Source: Bog-159 sp035499555 (GTDB lineage: Bacteria > Acidobacteriota > Terriglobia > Bryobacterales > Bryobacteraceae). From it: 64,000 nt of DNA. Location of the stretch: assembly GCA_035499555.1 (NCBI GenBank), contig DATJYO010000065.1, positions 1 through 64,000 on the forward strand. The letters are read 5' to 3'. Positions 1 through 8,558 of the stretch are shown here, one piece after another (position 1 is the first letter of the stretch; each line of letters begins with the position of its first letter). Made by a program: the position numbers and the translations under genes. The notes beneath the pieces are model-generated. The model saw nothing but the letters and a program-made list of their open reading frames with translations. It ran no database searches and was not told the origin of the DNA.

Positions 1-690
1 GTCGCCCTTGTAGGTCTGGGAGATCAGCTCGTCGATCTTGCCGTTGGAGATCTGGGCCAGGATGCGGTTGCCTTCGCCGATGGGCAGCAGGATGGCGTCC
101 AGCATGGTGTTGACGCCGCGCACGATCTCGGCATAAGCGCCCTGGAACTGATCCGGCTTGCCGCGCTCGGAGAGCTGTCCGTCGTGCGAGGCGGCGGTGA
201 GGCGGTTGAGTTCTTTCTGCAAGGTCTGGAGGACGGCTGCGACGTTGTTGACGGCGACCTTCATCTTCTCGTGGTCGCCCTTGTAGGTCTGGGAGATCAG
301 CTCGTCGATCTTGCCGTTGGAGATCTGGGCCAGGATGCGGTTGCCTTCGCCGATGGGCAACAGGATAGCGTCCAGCATATCGTTGACGCCGCGCACGATC
401 TCGGCATAAGCACCCTGGAACTGGTCCGGCTTGCCACGCTCGGATAGCTGTCCGCCGTGGGAGGCGGCGGTGAGGCGGTTGAGCTCTTTCTGCAAGCCCT
501 GCAGCACGACCGCCACATTGTTGACGGCGACCTTCATCTTTTCGTGGTCGCCCTTGTAGGTCTGGGCGATCAGCTCGTCGATCTTGCCGTTGGAGATCTG
601 GGCCAGAATGCGGTTGCCTTCGCCGATGGGCAGCAGGATGGCGTCCAGCATATCGTTGATGCCCTGGATGATCTCCCGGTGGACGCCTTC
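1..690 (-). repeat. Tandem 273-bp repeat encoding HAMP units
   Basis: The same sequence restarts at 1, 274 and 547, an exact period of 273 bp (91 codons). Copies one and two differ at only a few bases. Copy three matches well to about 690 and then diverges. The exact codon period keeps the frame. High DNA identity between neighbouring units points to recent duplication or gene conversion. It is a coding repeat, not a CRISPR or mobile element. Confidence 0.9.
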
Positions 691-906
691 GAACTCCGCG
701 GCCTTGCCGCGCTCCTCCAGCCGGCCCTGCCGGGAGGCATCCACCAAACGCAGGATCTCCTGCGATACCCGCTGCATCTCGCCATTTGGTTGGCCACCCG
801 CGGGAACGCGCGCGCCGTGCGCCCCATACTCCAGGACGGCCGTCCCGCCGTCGCCGGATGCGGAAGACCGCGATCTCTTGCTCTTTCCGTTTACTGTACG
901 TAACAT
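1..906 (-). CDS. Poly-HAMP methyl-accepting chemotaxis receptor or sensor, N-terminal part (runs off the left edge)
   Basis: The reading frame is open from an ATG at 904-906 to base 1, giving 302 codons and no stop, so only the N-terminal part is visible. After about 60 residues without clear features it becomes a tandem array of 91-residue units. Each unit contains a HAMP-like helix pair (LLPIGEGNRILAQISNGKID) followed by a second helical segment (KELNRLTAA then IVRGVNTMLDA). HAMP arrays relay signals along soluble receptors and hybrid kinases. No membrane segment is visible, which suggests a cytoplasmic sensor. The ATG lies inside the end of cheA (16-base overlap), so translation is probably coupled. 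Whether it ends in an MCP signalling domain or a kinase cannot be seen. Next to cheA, a receptor is the likelier reading. Confidence 0.75.
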   Translation of the reverse strand, partial: MLRTVNGKSKRSRSSASGDGGTAVLEYGAHGARVPAGGQPNGEMQRVSQEILRLVDASRQGRLEERGKAAEFEGVHREIIQGINDMLDAILLPIGEGNRILAQISNGKIDELIAQTYKGDHEKMKVAVNNVAVVLQGLQKELNRLTAASHGGQLSERGKPDQFQGAYAEIVRGVNDMLDAILLPIGEGNRILAQISNGKIDELISQTYKGDHEKMKVAVNNVAAVLQTLQKELNRLTAASHDGQLSERGKPDQFQGAYAEIVRGVNTMLDAILLPIGEGNRILAQISNGKIDELISQTYKGD

Positions 907-2873
907 GGATTCCTGTCCTTCTGCGTAAAGCTGTGAAACGCGGACTGCTTCCGCGCCGCTGTCTGGATGGCATTCTCGACCAGCCGATGCGGATCGAGGA
1001 TCAGCGCCACGGTTCCGTTGCCCAGAATCGTGGCGCCCGAGATCATGGGAACGTCGCGATACAACCTTCCCAAATTCTTGATGACTGTCTGATGGTTGCC
1101 CAGCACTTCGTCTACGACCAGCCCATAGTGCCCGTCCTCGGCTTCGACCACCATGATCCGCTCGCGTTCCGGCGGACTCACCGCCATTTCGAAGTACTCG
1201 CTCAGCCGGATGTACGGGATGGTCTCGCCGCGCACGCTCGCCAGGCGATGGCCGTGCGCGGCCTGGATATCCTGCCGGGTCAGCTCCACGCATTCCAGGC
1301 TGGTGGCTAGCGGGAGGACGAAGTGGGTGGGGCCCACCCGCACCAGCAAGCCGTCGATGATGGCCAGAGTCAAGGGCAGCCGCAGGGTGACGGAGAGGCC
1401 CTCGCCTGCTTTGCTGGCAATGTCGATGGAACCGCGCAGGGCCTCCACATTGCGCCGTACCACGTCCATGCCGACGCCGCGTCCGGAGACGTCCGTGACT
1501 TGCGCGGCCGTGGAAAAGCCCGGCGCGAGAATCAGCGAGAACAGGTCCGGCTCGGAAAGCGTTGCCGCGGGATCGATCAAGCCCCGCTCGATGGCGCGCG
1601 CGCGAATGGCGTGCGCGTCCAGTCCCCGTCCGTCGTCGCTCACCCGGATCAAAACCTGCGCGCCGGAGTAACAGGCGGAGAGACGAATGGTAGCTACCGG
1701 CGGCTTGCCGGCGGCGCGGCGGGCCTCGGGCGTCTCAATGCCATGGTCCATGCTGTTGCGGATCAGGTGCACCAGCGGATCGTTGAGCTGGTCGATGACG
1801 GTCTTGTCCAACTCCGTGTCGGCCCCTTCGAGGGCCAGATCGGCCTGCTTGTGCAGTTCGACACCCAGATCCCGGACCAGGCGGCGAAAACGTTCGAAAG
1901 TCGTGCGCAGAGGCAACATCCGGATGCTCATGGAGTTTTCGCGCAACTCCGCGGTGAGCCGGTCGACCTGCTCGGATATGGCCCGCACTTCGGGATCGTC
2001 CCGGCGGGCCGAGATTTCGCTCAACCTGGCCTGTACGTTGACCAACTCGCCCACCAGGTTCACCAGCCGGTCCACCTTCTCGGCGGAGACCCGGATACTC
2101 GAAGCCGCGCCCGCCGCCGCGCGGGATGCCGGAACCGCTTTCGGCTGCGGGCCATCCCGCCCGGCCACGGCCTCGATTTGTAACTCGCACTCATCCTGCA
2201 CGAAGATGAAGACATCCCGGATGGCATCTTCGGCAGCCCCCGTTTCGAGCACCACGTCCCAGGCGGTATAGCAGCGCTCCGGGTCGAGTTCCGCGAGCGG
2301 CGGCAACGCGGAGAGATCCGGCTTGACCTGGATGTTGCCTAATTCCCGCAGTTCGCCCAGGAGCAGCAGCGGATTGGTGCCATGCAGGATCACCTCCGGG
2401 CCGGGGCGGAAGCGCACGTGCCATACCCGCGGCGGGCCCTCGGCGCCGCTGCGCAGGGGGGCGCTCACGGCCGCCGTTTGGCTGCCGGTTCCGCCATCGG
2501 ATCCCATCAGCCGTTGCAGTTCCACCAGGATCTGGCGGCCGCGTTCCGGATCGGCGGCCGTCCCGCCGACAGCCTCCTCCAACATCGACTTCATCTGGTC
2601 GGCCGCCGCCAGGGTCAGATTGATCAGCGGCGAACTCACCGCCAACTGCCCGTTGCGCAGACGGTCGAAGGCGGTTTCCAGCTCGTGGGCAAAGCCGGCC
2701 AGCTGGTCGAAGCCGAACATGGCGCCGGATCCCTTAATGGTGTGGAGCGCGCGGAAAGCCCGCCCCACCGTTTCGGCGTCGGGGTTCTGGTCCATTTCGA
2801 GCAGCGCGGCTTCCAACTCCGCGAGCAGCTCGCGGGCTTCTTCCTGAAAGGCCTGCTGGAAGCGGTCCATCAT
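891..2873 (-). CDS. cheA: Chemotaxis histidine kinase CheA
   Basis: The 660-residue product autophosphorylates and passes phosphate to CheY-type regulators. The N-terminal Hpt domain has the phospho-accepting His44 in RALHTIKGSG. The dimerisation helices follow (VDRLVNLVGELVNVQ). The HATPase domain shows the N box (HLIRNSMDHGIE), the G1 box (VSDDGRGLD) and the G2 box (GRGVGMDV). The C-terminal CheW-like domain begins near LLVRVGPTHFVLPL. The start is the first of two adjacent Met codons; it overlaps the stop of cheY as ATGA, which supports it. Longer readings upstream are shadows of cheY. It sits third in a STAS-CheY-CheA-receptor operon. No cheW, cheR or cheB is visible, so the rest of the system may lie left of the window. 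Confidence 0.95.
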   Translation of the reverse strand: MMDRFQQAFQEEARELLAELEAALLEMDQNPDAETVGRAFRALHTIKGSGAMFGFDQLAGFAHELETAFDRLRNGQLAVSSPLINLTLAAADQMKSMLEEAVGGTAADPERGRQILVELQRLMGSDGGTGSQTAAVSAPLRSGAEGPPRVWHVRFRPGPEVILHGTNPLLLLGELRELGNIQVKPDLSALPPLAELDPERCYTAWDVVLETGAAEDAIRDVFIFVQDECELQIEAVAGRDGPQPKAVPASRAAAGAASSIRVSAEKVDRLVNLVGELVNVQARLSEISARRDDPEVRAISEQVDRLTAELRENSMSIRMLPLRTTFERFRRLVRDLGVELHKQADLALEGADTELDKTVIDQLNDPLVHLIRNSMDHGIETPEARRAAGKPPVATIRLSACYSGAQVLIRVSDDGRGLDAHAIRARAIERGLIDPAATLSEPDLFSLILAPGFSTAAQVTDVSGRGVGMDVVRRNVEALRGSIDIASKAGEGLSVTLRLPLTLAIIDGLLVRVGPTHFVLPLATSLECVELTRQDIQAAHGHRLASVRGETIPYIRLSEYFEMAVSPPERERIMVVEAEDGHYGLVVDEVLGNHQTVIKNLGRLYRDVPMISGATILGNGTVALILDPHRLVENAIQTAARKQSAFHSFTQKDRNPCYVQ

Positions 2874-3232
2874 CCGATCAGCCTCTTGACCACCGCCAGC
2901 ATCTGCTGTTTGGTGAACGGCTTGACGATCCAGCCGGTGGCCCCGGCGGCCTTGCCTTCCACCTTGCGCGATTCCTGCGATTCGGTGGTCAGCATCAGGA
3001 TCGGGATGCCTTTGCAGGCCGGATTGGCCCGCACGCTGCGGATCAGCCCGATGCCGTCCAGGTTCGGCATATTGAGGTCCGTGATCACCAGATGCACCGG
3101 ATGCGCCAGCTTCCCGAGCGCGTCCTGGCCGTCCACGGCTTCGATCACCGCGTAACCGGCCTCGGAAAGGGTGAACTTCACCATCTGGCGGATGCTGGCC
3201 GAGTCGTCCACGGTGAGGATGGTTTTGCTCAT
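2870..3232 (-). CDS. cheY: CheY-like single-domain response regulator
   Basis: A 120-residue receiver domain with all catalytic residues: the acidic pair Asp9-Asp10 (TVDDS), the phospho-acceptor Asp52 (VITDLNMP), Thr82 (MLTTES) and Lys104 (VKPF). There is no output domain, as in CheY. It is probably phosphorylated by the CheA encoded immediately downstream. The start at MSKTILTVDD overlaps the stop of the STAS gene by four bases (ATGA), and its own stop overlaps the cheA start the same way. Longer upstream readings run into the STAS gene out of frame. Whether it acts on a flagellar motor, a pilus or another output cannot be told here. Confidence 0.95.
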   Translation of the reverse strand: MSKTILTVDDSASIRQMVKFTLSEAGYAVIEAVDGQDALGKLAHPVHLVITDLNMPNLDGIGLIRSVRANPACKGIPILMLTTESQESRKVEGKAAGATGWIVKPFTKQQMLAVVKRLIG

Positions 3233-3540
3233 GCGCGATCCAGCAGCGGGAATTCGGGAACCTGGTCGAAACCCGCGCTCCGGACCGTTTGCAGAAATGC
3301 CTCGGAGCCGCGGCCGCCAATCCGTAGGCCACGGCGGGCCGCATCCCTGCCTGCCGCGGCTAACAACTGCAGGGCCGGCACGTCGATTTGGGCAACTTCC
3401 TGCAGATCCAATTCCAGATCCTTTCCGCTGGGCAGCCAGTCGACTAACAGGCTCTTCAGCTCCACCGCGCTGGCGAGCGAAATCTCGCCTCCCAGACGGA
3501 TAGACCACTTAGATTCATGGGGTATTCGGACTAGCGCCAT
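3229..3540 (-). CDS. STAS-domain protein (anti-sigma-factor-antagonist-like)
   Basis: The 103-residue protein has STAS-fold features: a first strand (WSIRLGGEISLASAVELK), the middle LELDLQEVAQIDVPALQLL, where STAS regulators carry the phosphorylatable Ser or Thr after Asp, and a C-terminal helix. The usual D-S-[ST] is replaced here by D-V-P, so classical phospho-switching by an anti-sigma kinase looks unlikely. Similar STAS proteins accompany CheA/CheY in some non-flagellar chemosensory clusters, possibly as scaffolds. It is the first gene of the operon and overlaps cheY by four bases. Confidence 0.8.
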   Translation of the reverse strand: MALVRIPHESKWSIRLGGEISLASAVELKSLLVDWLPSGKDLELDLQEVAQIDVPALQLLAAAGRDAARRGLRIGGRGSEAFLQTVRSAGFDQVPEFPLLDRA

Positions 3541-3624
3541 CTTACTAACTCAACTATCGGCGGACGAGGTAAGAAGGCTTATATAGTAAGTGGCGGCCAT
3601 CTTCTTGAAATCTCCCTCCCCGAG

Positions 3625-3948
3625 CTAGCAGTCCGCCACTTCCTCCGCGCACGCGCAGAAGCTGCCGGCGCGCAAGTGGATCGCGGTGCCGTTTTCGTCC
3701 ACGCGCACCACGATGCCGATTCCCCAGGTGGATAGCGCCTTATCGCAGCCGCCGGGCAATTCCACCTCCACCGTGATGCTCTCGCCGGGCGAAACGCGAA
3801 ACGGGCGGTCCGGATGCACCAACATGCCCGAACTGCTGATGTTGACGGCCAGTGCCGGAATCCGCAGGCCGTTCTCCGGCACCAACAGGACCCGTGCGGG
3901 AATCGTGTAGCGGGGCGTCGCTCTTCGTTCGAAGTGCTGTAATTCCAC
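3625..3948 (-). CDS. PilZ-domain protein (putative c-di-GMP receptor)
   Basis: A 107-residue single PilZ domain. The c-di-GMP-binding RxxxR is present near the N terminus (RRATPRY) and the second motif (N/D)xSxxG is present as NISSSGM. This predicts binding of cyclic di-GMP and a cytosolic adaptor role. It is transcribed away from the receptor-like gene at 4083, with a perfect inverted repeat between them. The gene follows the same direction as the chemosensory operon but has 76 bases of separation from it, so it could be co-transcribed upstream of it. Confidence 0.85.
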   Translation of the reverse strand: MELQHFERRATPRYTIPARVLLVPENGLRIPALAVNISSSGMLVHPDRPFRVSPGESITVEVELPGGCDKALSTWGIGIVVRVDENGTAIHLRAGSFCACAEEVADC

Positions 3949-4003
3949 TAATTTGCTCCAATCCGCGGGAGATGCTCTAAAGTGAGATCCGCTCCCTGTG
4001 ATC

Positions 4004-4042
4004 TATATCGGCAGTTCATCTTCAAGCCGAACTGCCGATATA
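4004..4042. repeat. Perfect 14-bp inverted repeat in a divergent intergenic region
   Basis: TATATCGGCAGTTC at 4004-4017 is matched exactly by GAACTGCCGATATA at 4029-4042, with an 11-base loop. It lies between the divergent PilZ gene (start 3948) and the receptor-like gene (start 4083). It could be a large operator, a transcript-end hairpin or the remnant of a small mobile element. No T-run follows, so a classical terminator is not favoured. Confidence 0.8.
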
Positions 4043-4082
4043 TAAACAGAGCGAAGTTTCCGACAAATTTCGCCGCAAAATT

Positions 4083-5876
4083 GTGCCCATCGATTTGCCA
4101 GATTCGGATCCGCAGCCGGTGTTCCCGGCCTTGGCCCGGCTTCTTCGCCGCACGGCCCGCAGACGTTGGCCGTCCCACCGTCGCCCGGGCGGCCTGCCAC
4201 CGCCCGTGGTGGCGGAGTTGGAGGCTTTGAGCCGGAGTACCGAGGAGGATTTCCTGGCGGTGGGCGGAAAGCTGGCGGAATTCTCCGCCGCCGCGCGGCA
4301 GATCTCTTCCGGGCTGGCCGAATTGAGCGAGCTGATGTCGGGCACGCGCACGCAACAGGCTACCCAGGCCCTGGCCCATGTGCAGGACCAACTGCGTCAG
4401 ACCGAAGCCCGGTTGGAAGCGGCCGGCGGGAGACTGGCATCCGTCAGCGCCACGGCCCGGCGGATCGCGGCGGCTTTTGTTGACTTTCGGGGTACGGTGG
4501 CAGCCTTTCACGTCCTGGGGTCTTTGACCCGCATCGAGACCGCCCGGCTGGGAAACCAGGGAGCCGGATTCGGCAACCTGGCCGAAGAAGTGAAAGCCCT
4601 CACCGAGAGCATCGAATCCGGCGGGCAGGGGGTCTTGCAGGCTTCTTCTCTCCTGCGGGCCAAGATGGAATCCGCGGTGGCCGGGATCGCCGCCACCCGG
4701 GAGACCGCCATGCGGGAACTGCCGTCCGTGGTGGCGGAAATTACGGCGAGCATGGCGGCCCTGGCGGAAAACGAAAAGCGTGCGCAAGAGGCCTCCCGGC
4801 GCCAGGCCAGTGAATATAAGGATGTGTCCGCGGCATTCGAGGACCTGGTGGGGGCCCTGCAATTTCACGACATTACGCGCCAGAAGGTAGAACACGTGGT
4901 GCAGGCGCTGCGCCGTCTGGAGGCCGCGCCGCAGAGGGAGGCGGCCGCCGTCCTGCAACTCGAATCCGCCCAACTGGCCGACGCCGAGCGCGTCTTCGCC
5001 GCTTCGGTGGGCCGCGTCGAGCGGGACCTGGACGCCGTAGGACAACGTGTCGCGGAAATGGCCGGAGAGAGCGGCAGGCTGCTGGGGGATTCGGCGGACC
5101 ATCGCCATTCGTTCTTCAGCTCCCTGGAGGCGCGCTTCGGCACCATCCTGGCCATCCTCAATACCTGTTTCGAGGCCGAAGCCGATACCCAGTCGGCCTT
5201 TGCCGGCCTGGACCAGGATGTGGGGCGCATGCGGGAAGCGGCTACGGAGGTGGGCGAGATCGGCATACGCCTCCGCCGTATGGCGATCAACGCCACCATA
5301 CGCGCCTCCCAGATCGGCCCGGCCGGCCGCGCGCTGGACGTGCTGGCCGAGGTGATGCAACGCCTGGCGAACGATAGCCAGAAGCTGGCCGGGGAAGCCG
5401 CCGCGGCGCTGGATGCCATGACCGAAGCCACCGGCGCATCGCCCGCGGCAGAGAGTCCGGAGTTGTCCAGAGGCGACCGCAACGAGATTCTGCACGAGGT
5501 ACAGCGCACGATCGGGCAAATTCGCGCGTCGGGCGAATCCAGCTTCGCGCGGCTCAGCCAGGTCACCGCGCAGGGGTCCGGCCTCCGGGAAGGTATCGCG
5601 CAGGTGCGCAAGCAGTTTTCGGCGGGGATCGGCCTATCGCAGGCGATCCGCCGCGCGTGTGCGTCGCTGGACGAGTCTGTCGCTCGGGCGAGGCTGGCCG
5701 CCGGGGGCGGCCCGTCCGTAGACTCCCTGGATGCGCTCGAGCGCCAATACACCATGCAGTCGGAGCGGGAGGTACACCGGGCTGTCACCCAGGAACCGCA
5801 AGAGCCGCCGCCTGCAGTGCCTGTCGCGGCAGGTGCGGTGGAGAACGACCTGGGGGACAATGTCGAACTGTTCTGA
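4083..5876 (+). CDS. Soluble chemoreceptor-like coiled-coil protein
   Basis: The 597-residue protein is almost entirely helical and Ala/Glu/Arg-rich, without a convincing membrane segment. Two stretches resemble the hairpin tip of chemoreceptors but are degenerate: around residues 140-185 (LTRIETARLGNQGAGFGNLAEEV) and around 400-435 (MAINATIRASQIGPAGRALD). Between them LQFHDITRQKVEHV resembles the QFQD motif found in CheZ-like and some receptor-like proteins. The GTG at 4083 is the first usable start. Function is inferred: a cytosolic receptor or adaptor of the neighbouring CheA system. It may bind signal through the helical bundle or act as a phosphatase-like scaffold. Confidence 0.6.
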   Translation: MPIDLPDSDPQPVFPALARLLRRTARRRWPSHRRPGGLPPPVVAELEALSRSTEEDFLAVGGKLAEFSAAARQISSGLAELSELMSGTRTQQATQALAHVQDQLRQTEARLEAAGGRLASVSATARRIAAAFVDFRGTVAAFHVLGSLTRIETARLGNQGAGFGNLAEEVKALTESIESGGQGVLQASSLLRAKMESAVAGIAATRETAMRELPSVVAEITASMAALAENEKRAQEASRRQASEYKDVSAAFEDLVGALQFHDITRQKVEHVVQALRRLEAAPQREAAAVLQLESAQLADAERVFAASVGRVERDLDAVGQRVAEMAGESGRLLGDSADHRHSFFSSLEARFGTILAILNTCFEAEADTQSAFAGLDQDVGRMREAATEVGEIGIRLRRMAINATIRASQIGPAGRALDVLAEVMQRLANDSQKLAGEAAAALDAMTEATGASPAAESPELSRGDRNEILHEVQRTIGQIRASGESSFARLSQVTAQGSGLREGIAQVRKQFSAGIGLSQAIRRACASLDESVARARLAAGGGPSVDSLDALERQYTMQSEREVHRAVTQEPQEPPPAVPVAAGAVENDLGDNVELF

Positions 5877-5887
5877 CCCGGACACGT

Positions 5888-7537
5888 CTACTTCTCCGCG
5901 ACCTTCAGGAACTGATCCGCCGCCACCTGGGTCAGCCGTTGGAGGTTCCCCCGCGGCCAGCGAATCTCGATCGCGCTGACCTTCCGCTCGCCGCCCAGCC
6001 CGAAGTACACCCGCTTGTCGCTGGACGACATCAGCCCGATGCTGATCGACACGCGATTGTAAAGCACGCGTCCCGCGGCGGTGGTCAGTTTCACGGTGGC
6101 GCCGATGGCGTCGCGATCGCTCCGGCGGCCGACCAGTTCCAGCACCAGCCAGTGATTCCCGCTGTCGGCCGAATTCATGAGGATACGCGGCGGCTGGTTC
6201 AGCGAGGTGACCACGATGTCCTCGAAGCCGTCATTGTTCAGATCGCCGAAAGCCGATCCGCGCTGGTAGCCCGGGCGCAGAAAGCCGGGGCCCATCTCCG
6301 CGGACACGTCGGCGAACTGCTTGCCCTCCAGGTTCTGGAACATGGTGTCGTGCTCCCGCCCCGCCGGGTCGATATTCTCGATGTCGCCGTTGGCCGAATA
6401 TAGATCCTTCCAGCCATCGTTATCGTAATCGATGAAACCGATACTCCAGCCGGACAACTGGGCGCTGAGCGGACGCAGGCGGGTCTGCGGGGAGACGTAC
6501 TCGAAAACGTCGCCCTGGTTGCGAAACAGCCCCCAGACCTGCCCCATCAGGTTGTTGTAGACGATATCGACGCGGCCGTCGTTGTCGTAATCGTTGGCGT
6601 CGCTGCCCATGGTCGATCCCGCCTTGGCGCTGTCGTCGTAGGCTACCCCCAGGGGCAGGGCCCGGTCCTCGAACGTGCCATCGTGATTGTTGATGAACAG
6701 CGAGTTGGCCTCCGTATCGTTGGCGATGAAGATATCCGGCCAGCCATCGCCGTTGTAGTCGGCGATGGAGATGCCCATGCCTTTGCCGAGGGCCTTGGAC
6801 AGCCCGGATTTCTCGGTCACATCGGCGAAACGGCCGTGCCCCAGGTTGCGATAGAGGCGCGGCGGAACGCTGGGGGCGTAGAGCCGCGGATCGCAGTAGT
6901 ATTCCACGCCTTCAGAGGTGCAACGGGGGTCGTGGTAAGGGTCCCACACGGTATAGTTGGCCACCACCAGGTCCGGCAGGCCGTCGCGGTCGTAATCGAA
7001 CCAGGCGGCGCCCACGCTGAGGGTGTGGGGCGGCTTATCCAGGCCCGCGCCGCGGGTTACGTCGGTGAAGGTTCCGTTCCCGTTGTTGTGATAGAGGGCG
7101 TTGCGGCCGGCGCTGCAAACGAACAGATCGTCGTAGCCGTCGTTATCGTAATCGCCCACGGCTACGCCGTAGTTGTAATCCAGATCCGCGCCGGTCAGGC
7201 CGGCCTGGCGGGTGACATCTTCGAAGGCGCCGTCGCCCTTGTTGCGCAGCAGGCAGTTGAAGAAGTCCGGACCGGTCTTTTTCAGCTCCGGCAGCTTGGC
7301 GCCATTGGTGAAGAAGATATCCAGCTTGCCGTCGCGATCGAAGTCGAGCAAGGCCACGCCGCCGGCCAGCGGCTGGGGAAAGTACTTGCGCGGCGACAGG
7401 TCGTTGCGGGTGATATACGGAATGTGTGAACGGGGCGCTATATCCGTGAAGTGCGGCCGCTTGCGGGCCGGCCCGCCAGCCGCGGCCCAAAGGGCCCAGA
7501 GCAGCAACGCCAGCCATGAGATCGCCGCCGCGCGCAT
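5888..7537 (-). CDS. Exported FG-GAP/ASPIC-UnbV repeat protein (CRTAC1-like)
   Basis: The 549-residue protein has an N-terminal signal sequence (ISWLALLLWALWAA) and about seven FG-GAP-type repeats. Each carries a calcium-binding Asp-rich loop such as DFDRDGKLDIFF, DYDNDGYDDLFV and DYNGDGWPDIFI, which predicts an extracellular beta-propeller. The C terminus (GATVKLTTAAGRVLY through IEIRWPRGNLQ) matches the ASPIC/UnbV domain common in Acidobacteria and Planctomycetes. Ligand and role are unknown; binding of a surface partner or matrix is likely. The start abuts the stop of the upstream TPR gene with no gap, indicating one operon. Confidence 0.85.
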   Translation of the reverse strand: MRAAAISWLALLLWALWAAAGGPARKRPHFTDIAPRSHIPYITRNDLSPRKYFPQPLAGGVALLDFDRDGKLDIFFTNGAKLPELKKTGPDFFNCLLRNKGDGAFEDVTRQAGLTGADLDYNYGVAVGDYDNDGYDDLFVCSAGRNALYHNNGNGTFTDVTRGAGLDKPPHTLSVGAAWFDYDRDGLPDLVVANYTVWDPYHDPRCTSEGVEYYCDPRLYAPSVPPRLYRNLGHGRFADVTEKSGLSKALGKGMGISIADYNGDGWPDIFIANDTEANSLFINNHDGTFEDRALPLGVAYDDSAKAGSTMGSDANDYDNDGRVDIVYNNLMGQVWGLFRNQGDVFEYVSPQTRLRPLSAQLSGWSIGFIDYDNDGWKDLYSANGDIENIDPAGREHDTMFQNLEGKQFADVSAEMGPGFLRPGYQRGSAFGDLNNDGFEDIVVTSLNQPPRILMNSADSGNHWLVLELVGRRSDRDAIGATVKLTTAAGRVLYNRVSISIGLMSSSDKRVYFGLGGERKVSAIEIRWPRGNLQRLTQVAADQFLKVAEK

Positions 7538-8476
7538 CTACTTCTTGGGGTTTTCGGCGCCCGAGATATTGCGATGCAGGGCCTTGGTATTGGCGTTGAT
7601 CTGGTCGGCGGTGCTCTTTTGCAGTGCGAATTCGCGGGCGGCGTCGGCCTGGCGGCCCATGCGCTGATAGGCGGTGGCCAGCGCGAAATGGACCGTCGGA
7701 TTCCGCGGCGCCAGGCGGGCAGCCTCTTCCAGCGGCGGAATCGATTCGGCGGTCCTGCCGGCGTCCAGCAGCGCCCGCCCCAGCCCGAATTGAGCCTCGG
7801 GAAAGGTGGGCGCCAGCTTCACCGATCGCGCGAAGTGTTCGACGGCTTCGGGCAGTTTGTCGTCCTGGCGCGCCAGCTCGCCGATGTAGTATTCCGCGGA
7901 GGCGTTCTGCGGATTGATCTTCAACTCTTCTTCAAACTCTTTGCGCGCCTCGGCCAGGGTGCCGGCCGCGCCGGGATGTTCCATGATCATGCCGCCGATG
8001 CGGTAATGGATGCCGGGGGTGCCCGGTGCGCGCTGCAGCAGGACGCGGTATTCGCCGATAGCTTTTTTGGGGTCGCCGGCCTTTTCGAAGTTCTCGGCGT
8101 TCAGTTGCAGGACTTCCAGCGAATCCGGCGCCACGCTCATCAACTGCTGGGAGTTGCGGTAGGCCAGATCCGAATACATGTGCACGGCCAGCAGCAGGAT
8201 ATCGGGATCGTTGGGAAACTGGCGCTGCAAGCGGTTCAGAAAAATGGCGGCGTCGGCCTGCTGGTTGAGCACCATGGCGCAGCGTACGCCGAATTTCCCG
8301 GCCAGGCGCTCCTGATCCTTTTCGGTAACCTTGGCGGCGGCCTGTTTGAGGAGCGGCATGGCCTCCGCGCAGCGGTCCGCCAGCGCCAGGTTGACGGCAC
8401 GATCCAGGGGGCTGGACTGGTCCTGGCACCAGCCGGGGGACAGCATGAGCGCAAGCAGCAGCAGGATACGACGCAT
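7538..8476 (-). CDS. Exported TPR-repeat protein
   Basis: A 312-residue protein starting MRRILLLLALMLSPGWCQ, a signal peptide that may be processed before Gln. The remainder is made of 34-residue TPR helices, with typical spacing in the second half (e.g. ASAEYYIGELARQDDK, PTVHFALATAYQRMGR). A longer in-frame reading upstream adds 48 residues that would hide the signal peptide, so the internal ATG at 8476 is preferred. TPR proteins paired with ASPIC/UnbV genes recur in Acidobacteria. It probably serves as a periplasmic interaction scaffold for its partner. Confidence 0.8.
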   Translation of the reverse strand: MRRILLLLALMLSPGWCQDQSSPLDRAVNLALADRCAEAMPLLKQAAAKVTEKDQERLAGKFGVRCAMVLNQQADAAIFLNRLQRQFPNDPDILLLAVHMYSDLAYRNSQQLMSVAPDSLEVLQLNAENFEKAGDPKKAIGEYRVLLQRAPGTPGIHYRIGGMIMEHPGAAGTLAEARKEFEEELKINPQNASAEYYIGELARQDDKLPEAVEHFARSVKLAPTFPEAQFGLGRALLDAGRTAESIPPLEEAARLAPRNPTVHFALATAYQRMGRQADAAREFALQKSTADQINANTKALHRNISGAENPKK

Positions 8477-8558
8477 CCGTGCCCATCTTAGCAGGCATGC
8501 GGCGCCGGGCCGGGTAGCTGCAGCGGATGCCGCATTCCGCCGATGAAGAAGAAGAGCT

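Noticed and set aside
1..690. Tandem repeats read as a CRISPR or mobile element
   Set aside because: Units are 273 bp, in frame and without spacers, so they are coding HAMP repeats.
3948..5519. 523-residue open frame on the minus strand opposite the receptor-like gene
   Set aside because: Composition is Gly/Arg/His/Gln-rich shadow sequence with no domain; the plus-strand coiled-coil frame has the coherent pattern.
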